Origin: Nocardioides albertanoniae
GTDB lineage: Bacteria; Actinomycetota; Actinomycetes; Propionibacteriales; Nocardioidaceae
Reading direction: 5' to 3'
Assembly: GCF_006716315.1 (NCBI RefSeq)
Contig: NZ_VFOV01000001.1
Span: 3,488,501-3,552,500 of the forward strand
DNA: 64,000 nucleotides
Below, piece by piece: positions 51,805 through 60,769 of this stretch. Made by a program: the position numbers and the translations under genes. The number at the start of each line of letters is the position of its first letter. Position 1 is the stretch's first letter. A model generated the notes under the pieces. It saw only the letters and a list, made by a program, of their open reading frames with translations. It was not told where the DNA came from and made no database searches.

Positions 51805-51966
51805 CTAGTTGTCGTCGGGCAGCTGGCCGCCGTTGTCCCGCAGGTCGAGCGCCTGCTGAACCGCGGCGATCGTGTTCTCGGCGCTGTGCGGGTTGTCCGG
51901 GTCGTGGCTGGCCGGGCCCCATTCACGGCCGTACTTGTTGTATTCGGCGGGGTACATCGCGTACAT
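51805..51966 (-). CDS. Small acidic protein upstream of leuB, function unknown
   Basis: The 53-aa frame starts [18 protein letters not shown] and ends [13 protein letters not shown] strong GAAGGA lies 7 nt before the ATG at 51966, and the composition (five Asp, four Tyr, three Trp or Met-type residues) is protein-like, not that of an antisense shadow. It ends 10 nt before leuB and lies after the leader region, so it belongs to the leuB transcript. I do not recognise a domain. It is too short to be caught by many gene finders. Confidence 0.75.
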   Translation of the reverse strand: MYAMYPAEYNKYGREWGPASHDPDNPHSAENTIAAVQQALDLRDNGGQLPDDN

Positions 51967-52032
51967 GGCTTCTTCCTTCACACATCAGGGAAACAGGTGG
52001 TGTGGGAGAGAAGCCGGGGTCTTTGAGAGACG

Positions 52033-52057
52033 GAAGCCACCGCGACGAGGTGGCTTC
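52033..52057 (-). promoter_or_regulatory. Hairpin in the leuB leader
   Basis: 9-bp arms GAAGCCACC/GGTGGCTTC around GCGACGA, 11 nt after the leader-peptide stop. The downstream RNA lacks a long U-run, so it could be a weak terminator or one half of a switch. GAAGCC recurs at 52009-52014 and before the small gene. Confidence 0.6.
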
Positions 52058-52068
52058 TCCTGCGGTCG

Positions 52069-52119
52069 TTACCGCCGGGCCCCGTCGCGGCACTCGAGTA
52101 CGAGAAAAATGCTCCGCAT
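52069..52119 (-). CDS. Candidate leuB leader peptide MRSIFLVLECRDGARR
   Basis: The 16-codon frame with stop TAA contains Ile-Phe-Leu-Val-Leu in a row. The coding DNA shares the core TCTCGTACT with the ilvB leader. It precedes a hairpin and then the small gene and leuB. The layout is that of a branched-chain amino acid attenuator, although the terminator is not as clear as for ilvB and cimA. Confidence 0.62.
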   Translation of the reverse strand: MRSIFLVLECRDGARR

Positions 52120-52232
52120 GGTGAATCGACGGTAACCCGGAACCGACCCCGCGTCACCGAAAATGGACGAAAGGTCCGCCATCCGAGACGCCCGTGCGCG
52201 CACTCGCCCCCTCTATCGGGAAGACTGTCCCT

Positions 52233-52802
52233 GTGAGCGCACCCACAGAACTGCCGGACATCGTGACCCGCGCCTTCGACGTCTCCCGTCGAGCGGGCTA
52301 TGTGTCGTTCTGCCGCAACGAGACCGGACGGCTGCTGGCGACCCTGGCCGCGACCCGCAGCGGCACGATGGCCGAGTTCGGCACCGGGTGCGGCGTCGGC
52401 ACCGCATGGCTGCGGAGCGGCGTACGCGGCGGGGCCGCACACATCGTCTCCGCCGAGCTCGACGAGCACCTCGCCAAGGAGGCCGCCGAGATCTTCGCCG
52501 ACGACGAGCAGGTCGAGGTCATCGCCGCCGACTGGGGCATCCTGCGCGACCGCGGCCCGTTCGCGCTGCTCTTCCTCGACGCCGAGACCCCCGGCGGGGT
52601 CTCCCCCGACCAGCTCTCCGACCTGGTCGAGGAGGGCGGCATCGTCGTGATCGACGACCTCATCCCCACCGACATGTGGCCGCCGATCATCTACGGCCGC
52701 GTCGACACGCTGCGCGAGTCGTGGCTCACCGACGAGCGCTTCACCACCGTCGAGGTCATGGTCGCCCCCGACACGAGCGTCCTGATCGCTACCAAGCGCT
52801 GA
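52233..52802 (+). CDS. O-methyltransferase-like SAM enzyme
   Basis: The 189-aa class I methyltransferase has motif I AEFGTGCGVGTAWL, an acidic VSAELDEHLA and LLFLDAETPGG, followed by GGIVVIDDL, the order of small catechol-type O-methyltransferases. The GTG at 52233 has GGGAAG 9 nt upstream; a GTG at 52194 is an alternative. The substrate is unknown. It converges with efeB across a palindromic repeat. Confidence 0.82.
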   Translation: MSAPTELPDIVTRAFDVSRRAGYVSFCRNETGRLLATLAATRSGTMAEFGTGCGVGTAWLRSGVRGGAAHIVSAELDEHLAKEAAEIFADDEQVEVIAADWGILRDRGPFALLFLDAETPGGVSPDQLSDLVEEGGIVVIDDLIPTDMWPPIIYGRVDTLRESWLTDERFTTVEVMVAPDTSVLIATKR

Positions 52803-52814
52803 GGTCGTCTGGAT

Positions 52815-52838
52815 GTTCACCGAGATACCTCGGTGAGC
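52815..52838. repeat. Palindrome of the TTCACCGAG family (second copy)
   Basis: Arms TCACCGAG/CTCGGTGA around ATAC between convergent genes. The loop is the reverse complement of that at 27113-27146. Confidence 0.72.
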
Positions 52839-52853
52839 AACCCACCCGCCGAC

Positions 52854-54104
52854 CTAGCCGAAGAGCTCCTGCGCCAGGAAATGCCCCGACCTCGGCGCCC
52901 GCGGGACCGCGAAGATCGCCGAGCCGACATGGGCGATGTACTCGTTGAGGAGATCGACACGGCCGAGCTTGCGCTGCAGGTCGACGAACGTCTCCGGATC
53001 CTTCTGGAAGGCGATGAAGAAGAGCCCCGCGTCGAGCTGGCCGAGCGAGTTGAGCCCGTCGGTGAAGTTGTAGCCCCGGCGCAGGATCTTGGCTCCGCCG
53101 TTGTTCTCCGAGGCGGCCAGCGCGACGTGCGAGGTCGGGTCGATGACCGGTTCGCCGTGGCGTACGGCCTTGAAGTCCGGGGTGTCGAACTCCTTCTCGC
53201 CGCTCAGCGGCGCGCCCTCGCCCTTGTCGCGGCCGATGGTCGCGTGCTGGGTCTCGACGGTGGTGCCGTCCCAGACCTCGATGTCCATGTTGATCTTGCG
53301 GGTGACCAGATAGCTGCCGCCGCGCATCCAGGCGGGCTCGTCGGGGTCGGTGACCCAGACGAACTCGTCGAGCTCCTCGTCGGTCTTGATGTTGCGGGTG
53401 CCGTCCTTGAGGCCCATCAGGTTGCGCGGCGTCTTCTGGCCCTTGCCTGCCGAGGCGCGCCCGAAGCCGAGCACGGTCCACCGGGTGGTGACCAGGCCGC
53501 GTCCGATCCGGGTCAGCCCGCGGATGGCGTGGTAGGCGACCTGCGGATCGTCCGCGCACGCCTGCAGCGCCAGGTCTCCTCCGCACAGCTCCGCCTGGAG
53601 CTCGTCGCCCGGCAGCCGCGGGATCTCCTCGAGCAGCCTCGGCCCCTTGCCGGCCAGCCCGAAACGGTCGTCGAAGAGCGTCGGGCCGAGGCCGAGCGTC
53701 AGCGTCAAGGAGGCCGGCGAGAGGTCGTAGGCCTCCCCCGTGTCCTGCGGCACCCCGTTGGCGCGCGAGGGCTCCACGGAGCCGACCGGGTCGCCCTTCA
53801 TCATGGTCGCCATCGCCGCCGACCAGCGTGCGAAGAGCACCTTGAGCTGCTCGGCGGTGGTGCCCTCGACGACGTCGAGGGACATGAAGACCAGGTGCCG
53901 CTGCGGCGGCGTCGCGATGCCCACCTGGTGGTCACCGGTGTAGAAGTCGTACGCCGTGGAGAGATCGAGCGCGTCGGAGGCCGACGCCTGGGCCGGGGAG
54001 GCGGCCCGGCCACCGGCGAAGCCCACCGCGGCGCCGACGACCGCGCCTCCACCGGCGCCCGCGATCAGCCGGCGCCGGGAGAAGCCTCTGGGTTCTGCTG
54101 ACAT
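52854..54104 (-). CDS. efeB: Dye-decolourising peroxidase EfeB (deferrochelatase type)
   Basis: The 416-aa Tat-exported haem peroxidase has a twin-arginine signal (FSRRRLIAGA) and the Dyp signature GLKDGTRN (GxxDG). HGEPVIDPTSHV and a C-terminal FIAFQKDPETF follow. It acts outside the membrane with EfeU and EfeO in ferrous iron uptake or haem iron release. Its ATG shares a base with the efeO stop (TGATG). It is last of efeUOB. Confidence 0.93.
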   Translation of the reverse strand: MSAEPRGFSRRRLIAGAGGGAVVGAAVGFAGGRAASPAQASASDALDLSTAYDFYTGDHQVGIATPPQRHLVFMSLDVVEGTTAEQLKVLFARWSAAMATMMKGDPVGSVEPSRANGVPQDTGEAYDLSPASLTLTLGLGPTLFDDRFGLAGKGPRLLEEIPRLPGDELQAELCGGDLALQACADDPQVAYHAIRGLTRIGRGLVTTRWTVLGFGRASAGKGQKTPRNLMGLKDGTRNIKTDEELDEFVWVTDPDEPAWMRGGSYLVTRKINMDIEVWDGTTVETQHATIGRDKGEGAPLSGEKEFDTPDFKAVRHGEPVIDPTSHVALAASENNGGAKILRRGYNFTDGLNSLGQLDAGLFFIAFQKDPETFVDLQRKLGRVDLLNEYIAHVGSAIFAVPRAPRSGHFLAQELFG

Positions 54105-55309
54105 CAGGCCGTCGCGGCCTTCTCCGCGAGCCGGCCGAGCACGTCCTGCAGCGACTGCACGGTCGCCGAGAGCTTCTTGCCGTCCGACGCCTTCAGCTCG
54201 GCGGTGTAGGGCCGGTAGCCGCCCAGCGACTTGGTGTCCTTGTAGCCCTCGAGATCGTCGGTGACCGCGGTGAAGCGAGCGTCGATGGTCTTGACCAGCT
54301 CCGCGTCGACCTTCTCCAGACCCGGGCGCAGCGCGGCGTAGGCCTGCTGGGCGCCCTCGACATTGTTGGCGAAGTCGACCAGGTCGATGTGGCTGTAGGC
54401 CTCCTCCTCGCCGGTGATCTTGCCCGACTGGACCTCCTCGAGCAGCGCGGCGGCGCCGTTGGCGAGGTCCTCCGGCTTGAACTCGAGGCTCTTGCCCACC
54501 TCGGCGAGCTTGGTGACGTTGGTGACCAGGTCGGCGGCGTACTTCTTGGTCTGGGCGGTGATCTTCTTCGCCTGGAACAGGTCGCGCTCGACGGCGTGGA
54601 AGCCGCTCCAGCCGACCGCCTCGTCGAGGTTGGAGGCGCGCATGTCGATCAGGTAGTCGAGGTTGCCCTTGTTGTCGGTCGGGTCGAAGCCGTCCATCAC
54701 GAAGCCCTCGACGTCGGACTCGATCTTCTCGTAGAAGGGGCGCGCGTCGGCGTAGGCCTGCTGCGCCTTGGCGAGGTCACCGGAGTCGACGGCCTTCTGC
54801 AGGTTCTCGACGCCGACGACCATGGAGTCGATCTGGGTGCGTACGTAGGTGGTGTAGTCCTTCGACCCGCTCGCCAGCAGCTCGGCGGCATCGCCGGTGG
54901 GCTCGGCCGCGGCCTCGCCGGTGACCTTGAACGGCACCCGCTCCTGGGTCGCGCCCGGGCAGTAGATCTCGTAGTCGCCGCCACCGAGGGTAAGCGTGAA
55001 GGTCGCCTCGGCCAGGCCGGGTGCGAGATTCTCCTTCTCGCCGAGGATCTTCTGGCCGTCCATCAGCTCGACCTCGGTCAGACCGGCTGCCGACTCGTTC
55101 TTGACCGTGAAGGTCACCGGGCCGGCCGCGACGCTGTCGGTATCGAGCTCGCACGCGTCGCCGTCGGATCCGCTGACCATGCTCACCGCCACCTGGGTGG
55201 CGCCGCCCTTCTTGGTGGCCTTCGAGTCGTCGTTCTCGCCGCCACAGGCGGCCAGTCCGGTGACGCACAGCGCGGCGAGCGCTGCGAGGGAGATCGCCTT
55301 ACGCGACAT
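54104..55309 (-). CDS. efeO: Iron uptake lipoprotein EfeO
   Basis: The 401-aa lipoprotein (lipobox LAAC near residue 22) has an N-terminal cupredoxin-like domain (VTFTVKNESAAGLTEVEL) and a C-terminal imelysin-type EfeM/EfeO domain. The metal motif HxxE is in WSGFHAVERDLF. It delivers or oxidises Fe2+ for EfeU. It overlaps efeU by 11 nt and efeB by 1 nt, so the three are one operon under the iron box at 56855. Confidence 0.93.
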   Translation of the reverse strand: MSRKAISLAALAALCVTGLAACGGENDDSKATKKGGATQVAVSMVSGSDGDACELDTDSVAAGPVTFTVKNESAAGLTEVELMDGQKILGEKENLAPGLAEATFTLTLGGGDYEIYCPGATQERVPFKVTGEAAAEPTGDAAELLASGSKDYTTYVRTQIDSMVVGVENLQKAVDSGDLAKAQQAYADARPFYEKIESDVEGFVMDGFDPTDNKGNLDYLIDMRASNLDEAVGWSGFHAVERDLFQAKKITAQTKKYAADLVTNVTKLAEVGKSLEFKPEDLANGAAALLEEVQSGKITGEEEAYSHIDLVDFANNVEGAQQAYAALRPGLEKVDAELVKTIDARFTAVTDDLEGYKDTKSLGGYRPYTAELKASDGKKLSATVQSLQDVLGRLAEKAATA

Positions 55310-56840
55310 GGGTTGAACCTTTCACTGAAGACTCCTGCCGCACCTCGCGGGCAGGGTCGTTGAGGGCGCGCGGATCGTTGCCGCGGCCGGGCCTGCGCAG
55401 GGACTGCCACAGCAGCAGCCCGGCGAGGAGGATGAGGGCGACCGGCACCCACCGCTTCCACAGCAGCCGGTCATGGGCCGTCGCGTCGGCCGACCGGATC
55501 TTGTCGGCGAGGCCAGAGGCGTACGCCGCGTCGATCTGCAGCGCGGGGTCGACGGTGAAGGTGCGTGGCGAGGTCAGGCCGCCACCTTCGATCGTGAGCA
55601 GCAGCCGGCCGGTGGAGCGTACGTCGACGAGGCCGTCGTCGCGGGTCAGGACCGTGGCGCGGGTGGTGTCGGTCCAGCGGGTCTCGTAGGGGCCGGGGGC
55701 GGTGGTCAGGTCGAGGCCGACCGGGACCCGGTCGCCGGTGTAGGTCAGCAGGTCGGCCGCGGTGAGGCTGCCCGGCAGCGCGCCGGCCCCGGTCGCGTGC
55801 CAGGCGGTGTCGGCGTTGCCCGCGTGGCCGGTCGGGTCGCCGAGCTCGATCCGGTCCTCACCGACAGACAGGCTCGCCGAACGACCGTCGACGGACAGCT
55901 CGGCGGTGCGCCCGTCGGCGAGCGGCGCACGAGCCGGCACCTCGACCTCGGGCAGCGGCACGAGCGCGAAGAGCGCGGCGGCCACGGCGAGCGCCGCGAT
56001 GGCACCGCCGAGGCGCAGCCGCCTGGCCAGGCGGGCACCGGGACGCGCGGTGGCGGGCAGGAGCAGCATGGCGAGCATCGGCACCAGGTAGGCCAGCCAG
56101 CCGAGCACCTCGATCACCCGCGGGTCGGCCGGGATGCCGAGGATCCCGGTGATCACCGCCGAACGCACCGACCCGTTGGGGATGAGCCACGACAGGTCGA
56201 CGGTGTGCGCCTGGCCGACCGTGACCCAGCCGGCCTCGTGGCCGGTGCGCAGCGCGAACATCACCAGGCCGGCCGCGACGAAGACCAGGAAGACGCCGGT
56301 GACCTGGAAGAAGGTCTTGAGGTTGAGACGCAGGCCGCCGGCGAAGATGCCCCAGCCGAGCCCGATCGCGATCGCCAGACCCAGCAGTGCGCCGAGGATG
56401 GCGGCCGGCGCGCTGGTCGCGTTCTGGATCGTGGCGAGCAGGAAGACCGAGGTCTCGAACCCCTCCCGCAGCACGGCCAGGAAGCCCATCACCGCCATCG
56501 CCGTCATCGTGCCCGCGCTCAGCGCGGCGGCCGCCGCCTGCTCGAGATCACCCTTCAGCGTGCGCGCGTGGGTGTGCATCCAGCGGATCATCCCGGTGAC
56601 GAACACGATGGCGATCACGCCGATGACGCACTCGAGCATCTCCTGCTGGCGCTGGGGCAGAGCCTGCTCGAGCAGCCGCAGCGCGACGCCCACGGCGATG
56701 CTCAGTCCGATGCCCGCGCCGACACCGACCCACAGCCCGCGCAGCGGCGCGCCGTTGCGGCGCAGGAAGGTGGCGATGATCGACACGATCAGCGCCGCCT
56801 CGAGGCCTTCGCGCAGGCCGATCACGAACGTCGGAAGCAT
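55299..56840 (-). CDS. efeU: FTR1-family iron permease EfeU
   Basis: The 513-aa protein has the FTR1 iron-translocation motif REGLE near residue 10 and a second REGFE around residue 124, within seven predicted helices. A long extracytoplasmic segment follows (residues about 300-480), then a final helix. The segment contains PxDxRT-like strands not found in E. coli EfeU (276 aa) and may be an extra periplasmic-type domain. Start MLPTFVIGLREGLEAA at 56840, just downstream of an IdeR-like box. Confidence 0.92.
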   Translation of the reverse strand: MLPTFVIGLREGLEAALIVSIIATFLRRNGAPLRGLWVGVGAGIGLSIAVGVALRLLEQALPQRQQEMLECVIGVIAIVFVTGMIRWMHTHARTLKGDLEQAAAAALSAGTMTAMAVMGFLAVLREGFETSVFLLATIQNATSAPAAILGALLGLAIAIGLGWGIFAGGLRLNLKTFFQVTGVFLVFVAAGLVMFALRTGHEAGWVTVGQAHTVDLSWLIPNGSVRSAVITGILGIPADPRVIEVLGWLAYLVPMLAMLLLPATARPGARLARRLRLGGAIAALAVAAALFALVPLPEVEVPARAPLADGRTAELSVDGRSASLSVGEDRIELGDPTGHAGNADTAWHATGAGALPGSLTAADLLTYTGDRVPVGLDLTTAPGPYETRWTDTTRATVLTRDDGLVDVRSTGRLLLTIEGGGLTSPRTFTVDPALQIDAAYASGLADKIRSADATAHDRLLWKRWVPVALILLAGLLLWQSLRRPGRGNDPRALNDPAREVRQESSVKGSTHVA

Positions 56841-56854
56841 TCCGGCAGAGTAAC

Positions 56855-56873
56855 TTAGGCAAACCTCACCTAA
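56855..56873 (-). promoter_or_regulatory. IdeR/DtxR-type iron box before efeUOB
   Basis: TTAGGCAAACCTCACCTAA on the plus strand. On the transcribed strand it matches 15 of 19 positions of the IdeR consensus TTAGGTTAGGCTAACCTAA. It lies 15-33 bp before the efeU ATG, where Fe-IdeR would block transcription. Confidence 0.85.
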
Positions 56874-56932
56874 CAGACGAGGTGTCCATATTTTGCCTCG
56901 CGGTCACCTTCGCCACCTTCGCGGTCCGAGGC

Positions 56933-57628
56933 TCAGATCGCGCACCCGTCGGGGCCGCAGGCGTCGCCGTCGCCGACGATCGTGAGAGCGGGCTTGCTCT
57001 CGGCGTACGCCTTCTCGAGGAGCTGGGCGAAGAGCTCGGTCGGCTGTGCGCCGGAGACGCCGTACTTGGCGTCGACGACATAGAACGGCACACCGGTCGC
57101 ACCGTAGGCACGGGCCTGGTCGATGTCGGCTTGTACGTCGTCGGCGAACTCCTCCCCGGCGAGCACCTCGCCCACCCTCGCCTCGTCGAGGCCCACGCTC
57201 ACCGCTGACCGCGCCAGGACGGAGTGGTCACCCATCGACTCACCGCGGGAGAAGTAGGCGGCGAGCAGCTCCTCCTTGAGCTCGGCCTGCTTGCCCTCGG
57301 CCTTGGCGAGGTGGAGCAGCCGGTGGGCGTCGATCGTGCGCGCGTGCGGGGTGTCGTCGTGTCGGAACTCGAGCCCGGCAGCAGCCGCCGGGACGTTGGC
57401 CTGCTTCATCATCTCCCGGGCCTGCTCCACGGAAGCGCCGAACTTCTTCGCCAGCGCCTCCACCGTGGTCTCGACCGGCACCTGCGGCGCGGTCGGGTCG
57501 AGCTCGAAGGAGTGGTAGACGACCTCGACCTCGTCGCCGTGCTCGAAGCCGTCCAGGGCCGCTTCGAGGTGCCGCTTGCCGATGTAGCACCACGGGCAGA
57601 CGACGTCGGACCACACATCAATACGCAT
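56933..57628 (-). CDS. DsbA-family oxidoreductase, FrnE-like
   Basis: The 231-aa thioredoxin-fold protein has the CPWC active site at about residues 11-14, SFELDP, the cis-Pro region TGVPFYVVD and a C-terminal ACGPDGCAI. It has no signal peptide and is a cytosolic disulfide or 2-hydroxychromene-isomerase-like protein, as FrnE in Deinococcus and Streptomyces. The ATG at 57628 starts MRIDVWSDVVCPWC. It is divergent from the ABC transporter genes. Confidence 0.9.
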   Translation of the reverse strand: MRIDVWSDVVCPWCYIGKRHLEAALDGFEHGDEVEVVYHSFELDPTAPQVPVETTVEALAKKFGASVEQAREMMKQANVPAAAAGLEFRHDDTPHARTIDAHRLLHLAKAEGKQAELKEELLAAYFSRGESMGDHSVLARSAVSVGLDEARVGEVLAGEEFADDVQADIDQARAYGATGVPFYVVDAKYGVSGAQPTELFAQLLEKAYAESKPALTIVGDGDACGPDGCAI

Positions 57629-57787
57629 GCTCCGAGAACGTCTAGTTCGGTATGAAACATTCCGCAACGGACCGATCTACCCCGAGACGGTCTCAGGGAA
57701 GGTCAGGGGAAGCGCCAGGAACCCACCAGGGATCTTCCAGGGGTCTGCCGGACGCGCGCGATCGCTGCTGTGGAACAGGCTCGTCGC

Positions 57788-58705
57788 ATGATCCAGATCG
57801 ATGCCCTCTCCAAGAGGTACGGCAGGTTCACGGCCGTCGACAACGTGACCTTCAACGCCGAGCCCGGCCGGGTGACCGGCTTCCTCGGCCCCAACGGCGC
57901 CGGCAAGTCCACCACCATGCGCATCCTGGTCGGACTCACCGATCCGTCCTCCGGCAGCGCCCATCTGCTCGGCCGCCACTTCTCCCAGCTCCCCAACCCC
58001 GGCCTCGAGGTCGGCGTGCTCCTCGACGCCTCCGCCCAGCACGGCGGCCGCACCGGACGCGAGATCCTCACCCTCGCCGCCCGCACCATGGGACTGCCGA
58101 AGTCTCGCGTGGCCGAGACCCTCGAGCGGGTCAGCCTGAGCGAGGAGGAGGCCGGCCGCCGCGTACGCAACTACTCGCTCGGGATGCGGCAGCGGCTCGG
58201 CATCGCGACCGCCCTGATCGGTGACCCCGAGGTGCTGATCCTCGACGAGCCGGCCAACGGTCTCGACCCTGCCGGGATCCGCTGGATGCGTGACCTGCTG
58301 CGCCGCTTCGCCGACGACGGCGGCACCGTGCTGCTCTCCTCCCACCTGCTGCACGAGATCGAGGTGATCGCCGACGACATCGTGGTCATCGGCAACGGCC
58401 GGATCGTCGCGCAGGGCACCAAGCAGGAGCTGCTGGCCAGCGGCGAGACGTACGCCCGGACCGGTGATCCCACCGCACTCGGCCGGGCGCTCCAGCGGGC
58501 CGGCCACAACGCCGAGCTCACCACCGAGGGAGCCGTCCGCACGGGCGCCGACCTCGCGACCGTCGGCCAGGTCGCCTTCGACTCCGGGCTGGTGCTGACC
58601 GAGCTCCGCGCCGCCGACGGCTCCGGCCTGGAGGAGATGTTCCTCCAGCTCACCGCCGAGACCCAGCGCGACCACCTCGACGCCCAGGAAGGAAAGGCAG
58701 CATGA
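57788..58705 (+). CDS. ABC transporter ATP-binding protein
   Basis: The 305-aa ATPase has GPNGAGKST, the signature YSLGMRQRLGIATAL, VLILDEPANGLDP and SSHLL with a C-terminal extension of 80 residues, the type found in antibiotic or lipid exporters. The start ATG at 57788 has CAGG 8 nt upstream. It overlaps the permease gene by 4 nt. The export substrate is unknown. Confidence 0.93.
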   Translation: MIQIDALSKRYGRFTAVDNVTFNAEPGRVTGFLGPNGAGKSTTMRILVGLTDPSSGSAHLLGRHFSQLPNPGLEVGVLLDASAQHGGRTGREILTLAARTMGLPKSRVAETLERVSLSEEEAGRRVRNYSLGMRQRLGIATALIGDPEVLILDEPANGLDPAGIRWMRDLLRRFADDGGTVLLSSHLLHEIEVIADDIVVIGNGRIVAQGTKQELLASGETYARTGDPTALGRALQRAGHNAELTTEGAVRTGADLATVGQVAFDSGLVLTELRAADGSGLEEMFLQLTAETQRDHLDAQEGKAA

Positions 58706-59529
58706 GCACCGCGACCATCGCACCAGAGCCTCTCGAAGGCACCGTAGGCTCCGCCCGGCACCGCCAGCGGACCACGCCCGCACCGATCCCGTTCACCCGC
58801 GTGCTCTCCGTCGAGCTGCGCAAGATGTTCGACACCCGCTCCGGGTTCTGGCTGTTGGTGAGCATCGGCGTGCTCACCGTGATCGCCACCGCGGCGATCA
58901 TCCTCTTCACCTCCGACGACGCGCTCACCTACGGCATGTTCGCCACCGGGATCGGCATCCCGATGGCCGTCGTCCTGCCGATGATCTCGGTGCTGTCGGT
59001 CTCGAGCGAGTGGAGCTCGCGCACCGCACTGACCACCTTCACCCTCGTGCCCAGCCGGGGCAAGGTGATCGCCGCCAAGGCCGTGCTGACGGTCGTCCTC
59101 GGGATCGTCTCGATGGCCGTCGCGCTCGGCGTCGGGGCACTCGGCAACCTGGTCGGCACGGCCATCGCCGGGGTCGACCCGGTCTGGGACCTCAGCGCGG
59201 TCATCCTGGCCCAGACCGTGCTGGCCCAGGTCATCGGGATGCTGATGGGTTTCATGCTCGGCACGCTCTTCCGCAGCTCACCGGCGGCCATCGTCGGCTA
59301 CTTCGTCTACTCCCTGATCCTGCCGACGATCTCCAACGCGCTCGTCATGGTCAACGACTGGTGGCGCGACCACGGCGCCTGGGTCGACCTGAACTGGGCC
59401 TCCACCCGGCTCTTCGACGACGACATGACCCGGGAGGCCTGGGCGCAGCTCGGCACGGCCACCACCCTCTGGCTGCTCGTCCCGCTCCTGATCGGCCTCC
59501 GCCTCGCCCTCAGGTCCGAGGTCAAATAA
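58702..59529 (+). CDS. ABC transporter permease (ABC-2 type)
   Basis: The 275-aa protein has six hydrophobic helices after a polar N-terminus of about 35 residues ending in RVLSVELRKMFDTRSGFW, typical of ABC-2 exporter permeases. It partners the preceding ATPase, forming a two-gene exporter. It ends 4 bp before a large nested palindrome that separates it from ilvC. Confidence 0.9.
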   Translation: MSTATIAPEPLEGTVGSARHRQRTTPAPIPFTRVLSVELRKMFDTRSGFWLLVSIGVLTVIATAAIILFTSDDALTYGMFATGIGIPMAVVLPMISVLSVSSEWSSRTALTTFTLVPSRGKVIAAKAVLTVVLGIVSMAVALGVGALGNLVGTAIAGVDPVWDLSAVILAQTVLAQVIGMLMGFMLGTLFRSSPAAIVGYFVYSLILPTISNALVMVNDWWRDHGAWVDLNWASTRLFDDDMTREAWAQLGTATTLWLLVPLLIGLRLALRSEVK

Positions 59530-59532
59530 CCC

Positions 59533-59627
59533 GCCGAGTCGGCGCGTTCTCACCAGAAATCCCGTCGAGTCGGCGCGTTAGAACGCGCCGACTCGACGGG
59601 ATTCTTCGTCAGGACGCGCCGACTCGG
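59533..59627. repeat. Nested palindrome, two-way terminator between the permease gene and ilvC
   Basis: Perfect 22-bp arms at 59558-59579 and 59582-59603 surround AG. A second pair of arms with GCCGAGTCGGCGCGT lies outside (59533-59550 and 59611-59627). The unit GTCGGCGCG occurs four times. Confidence 0.88.
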
Positions 59628-59676
59628 CACATCCCCAGGGTCAGCGAGCAGATGCTCGCTGGCGCTCGCGAGCTCG

Positions 59677-60702
59677 TTACCTCGCTGCGCTCCCCTCGGT
59701 GTAGTCGTCGTCGGACTGGCTCCACGAGAAGTGGGAGCGCAGGGTCTTGCCGGTGGCCTCGATCGGGTGACCGGCCTCCTCCTCGCGCAGCTTCTTGAAC
59801 TCGACGGCGCCGTTGTCCTGGTCGGCGATGAAGCGCTCGGCGAAGGAGCCGTCCTGGATGTCGGAGAGCACCTTCTTCATCGTCTCCTTGACCTCCGGGC
59901 CGACGATGCGGGGGCCGGAGACGTAGTCGCCGTACTCAGCGGTGTCGGAGATCGACCAGCGCTGCTTGGCGATGCCGCCCTCCCACATCAGGTCGACGAT
60001 GAGCTTGAGCTCGTGGAGAACCTCGAAGTAGGCGATCTCCGGCTGGTAGCCGGCCTCGGTCAGCGTCTCGAAACCGGCCTGCACCAGGTGGGACATGCCA
60101 CCGCAGAGCACGGCCTGCTCACCGAAGAGGTCGGTCTCGGTCTCCTCGGTGAAGGTGGTCTTGATGACACCGGCGCGGGTGCCACCGATGCCCTTGGCGT
60201 ACGCCTTGGCGATGTCCCACGCGGAGCCGGACGCGTCCTGCTCGACGGCGATGATGTCCGGGATGCCGCGACCGGCGACGAACTCGCGACGGACGGTGTG
60301 ACCCGGCGCCTTCGGGGCCACCAGGATCACGTCGACGCCCTCGGGCGCCTTGATGTAGCCGAAGCGGACGTTGAAGCCGTGGCCGAAGACCAGGGTCTTG
60401 CCGGCGGTCACGTGCTTGGCGAGCTCGTCGTTGTAGAGCCCGCGCTGGTGCTGGTCGGGGGCGAGGATGACGATCACGTCGGCCTCGGCGGCGGCGTCGG
60501 CCGGGCTGAGGACCTTGAAGCCCTCCTCCTCCGCCTTGGCGGTCGACTTCGAGCCGGGCTGCAGGCCGATGCGCACGTCGACGCCGGAGTCACGCAGGTT
60601 GAGCGCGTGGGCGTGGCCCTGGCTGCCGTAACCGACGACAGCCACCTTCTTCGCCTGGAGCAGCGAGAGGTCAGCGTCGTCGTCGTAGAAAATCTCAGCC
60701 AC
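59677..60702 (-). CDS. ilvC: Ketol-acid reductoisomerase
   Basis: IlvC converts 2-acetolactate and 2-aceto-2-hydroxybutyrate to the dihydroxy acids with NADPH. The 341-aa class I enzyme has [15 protein letters not shown], the NADPH loop [18 protein letters not shown] and the metal-site [12 protein letters not shown]. The start is GTG 60702 with AAGGAG 8 nt upstream. It follows ilvN by 67 nt as the last gene of ilvBNC. Confidence 0.97.
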   Translation of the reverse strand: MAEIFYDDDADLSLLQAKKVAVVGYGSQGHAHALNLRDSGVDVRIGLQPGSKSTAKAEEEGFKVLSPADAAAEADVIVILAPDQHQRGLYNDELAKHVTAGKTLVFGHGFNVRFGYIKAPEGVDVILVAPKAPGHTVRREFVAGRGIPDIIAVEQDASGSAWDIAKAYAKGIGGTRAGVIKTTFTEETETDLFGEQAVLCGGMSHLVQAGFETLTEAGYQPEIAYFEVLHELKLIVDLMWEGGIAKQRWSISDTAEYGDYVSGPRIVGPEVKETMKKVLSDIQDGSFAERFIADQDNGAVEFKKLREEEAGHPIEATGKTLRSHFSWSQSDDDYTEGSAAR

Positions 60703-60769
60703 GGGGGCTTCTCCTTTTCGTCGGTGGTCGACCTTGTCGTGACCACCAGTAGGGGTTGATGGAATCAGT

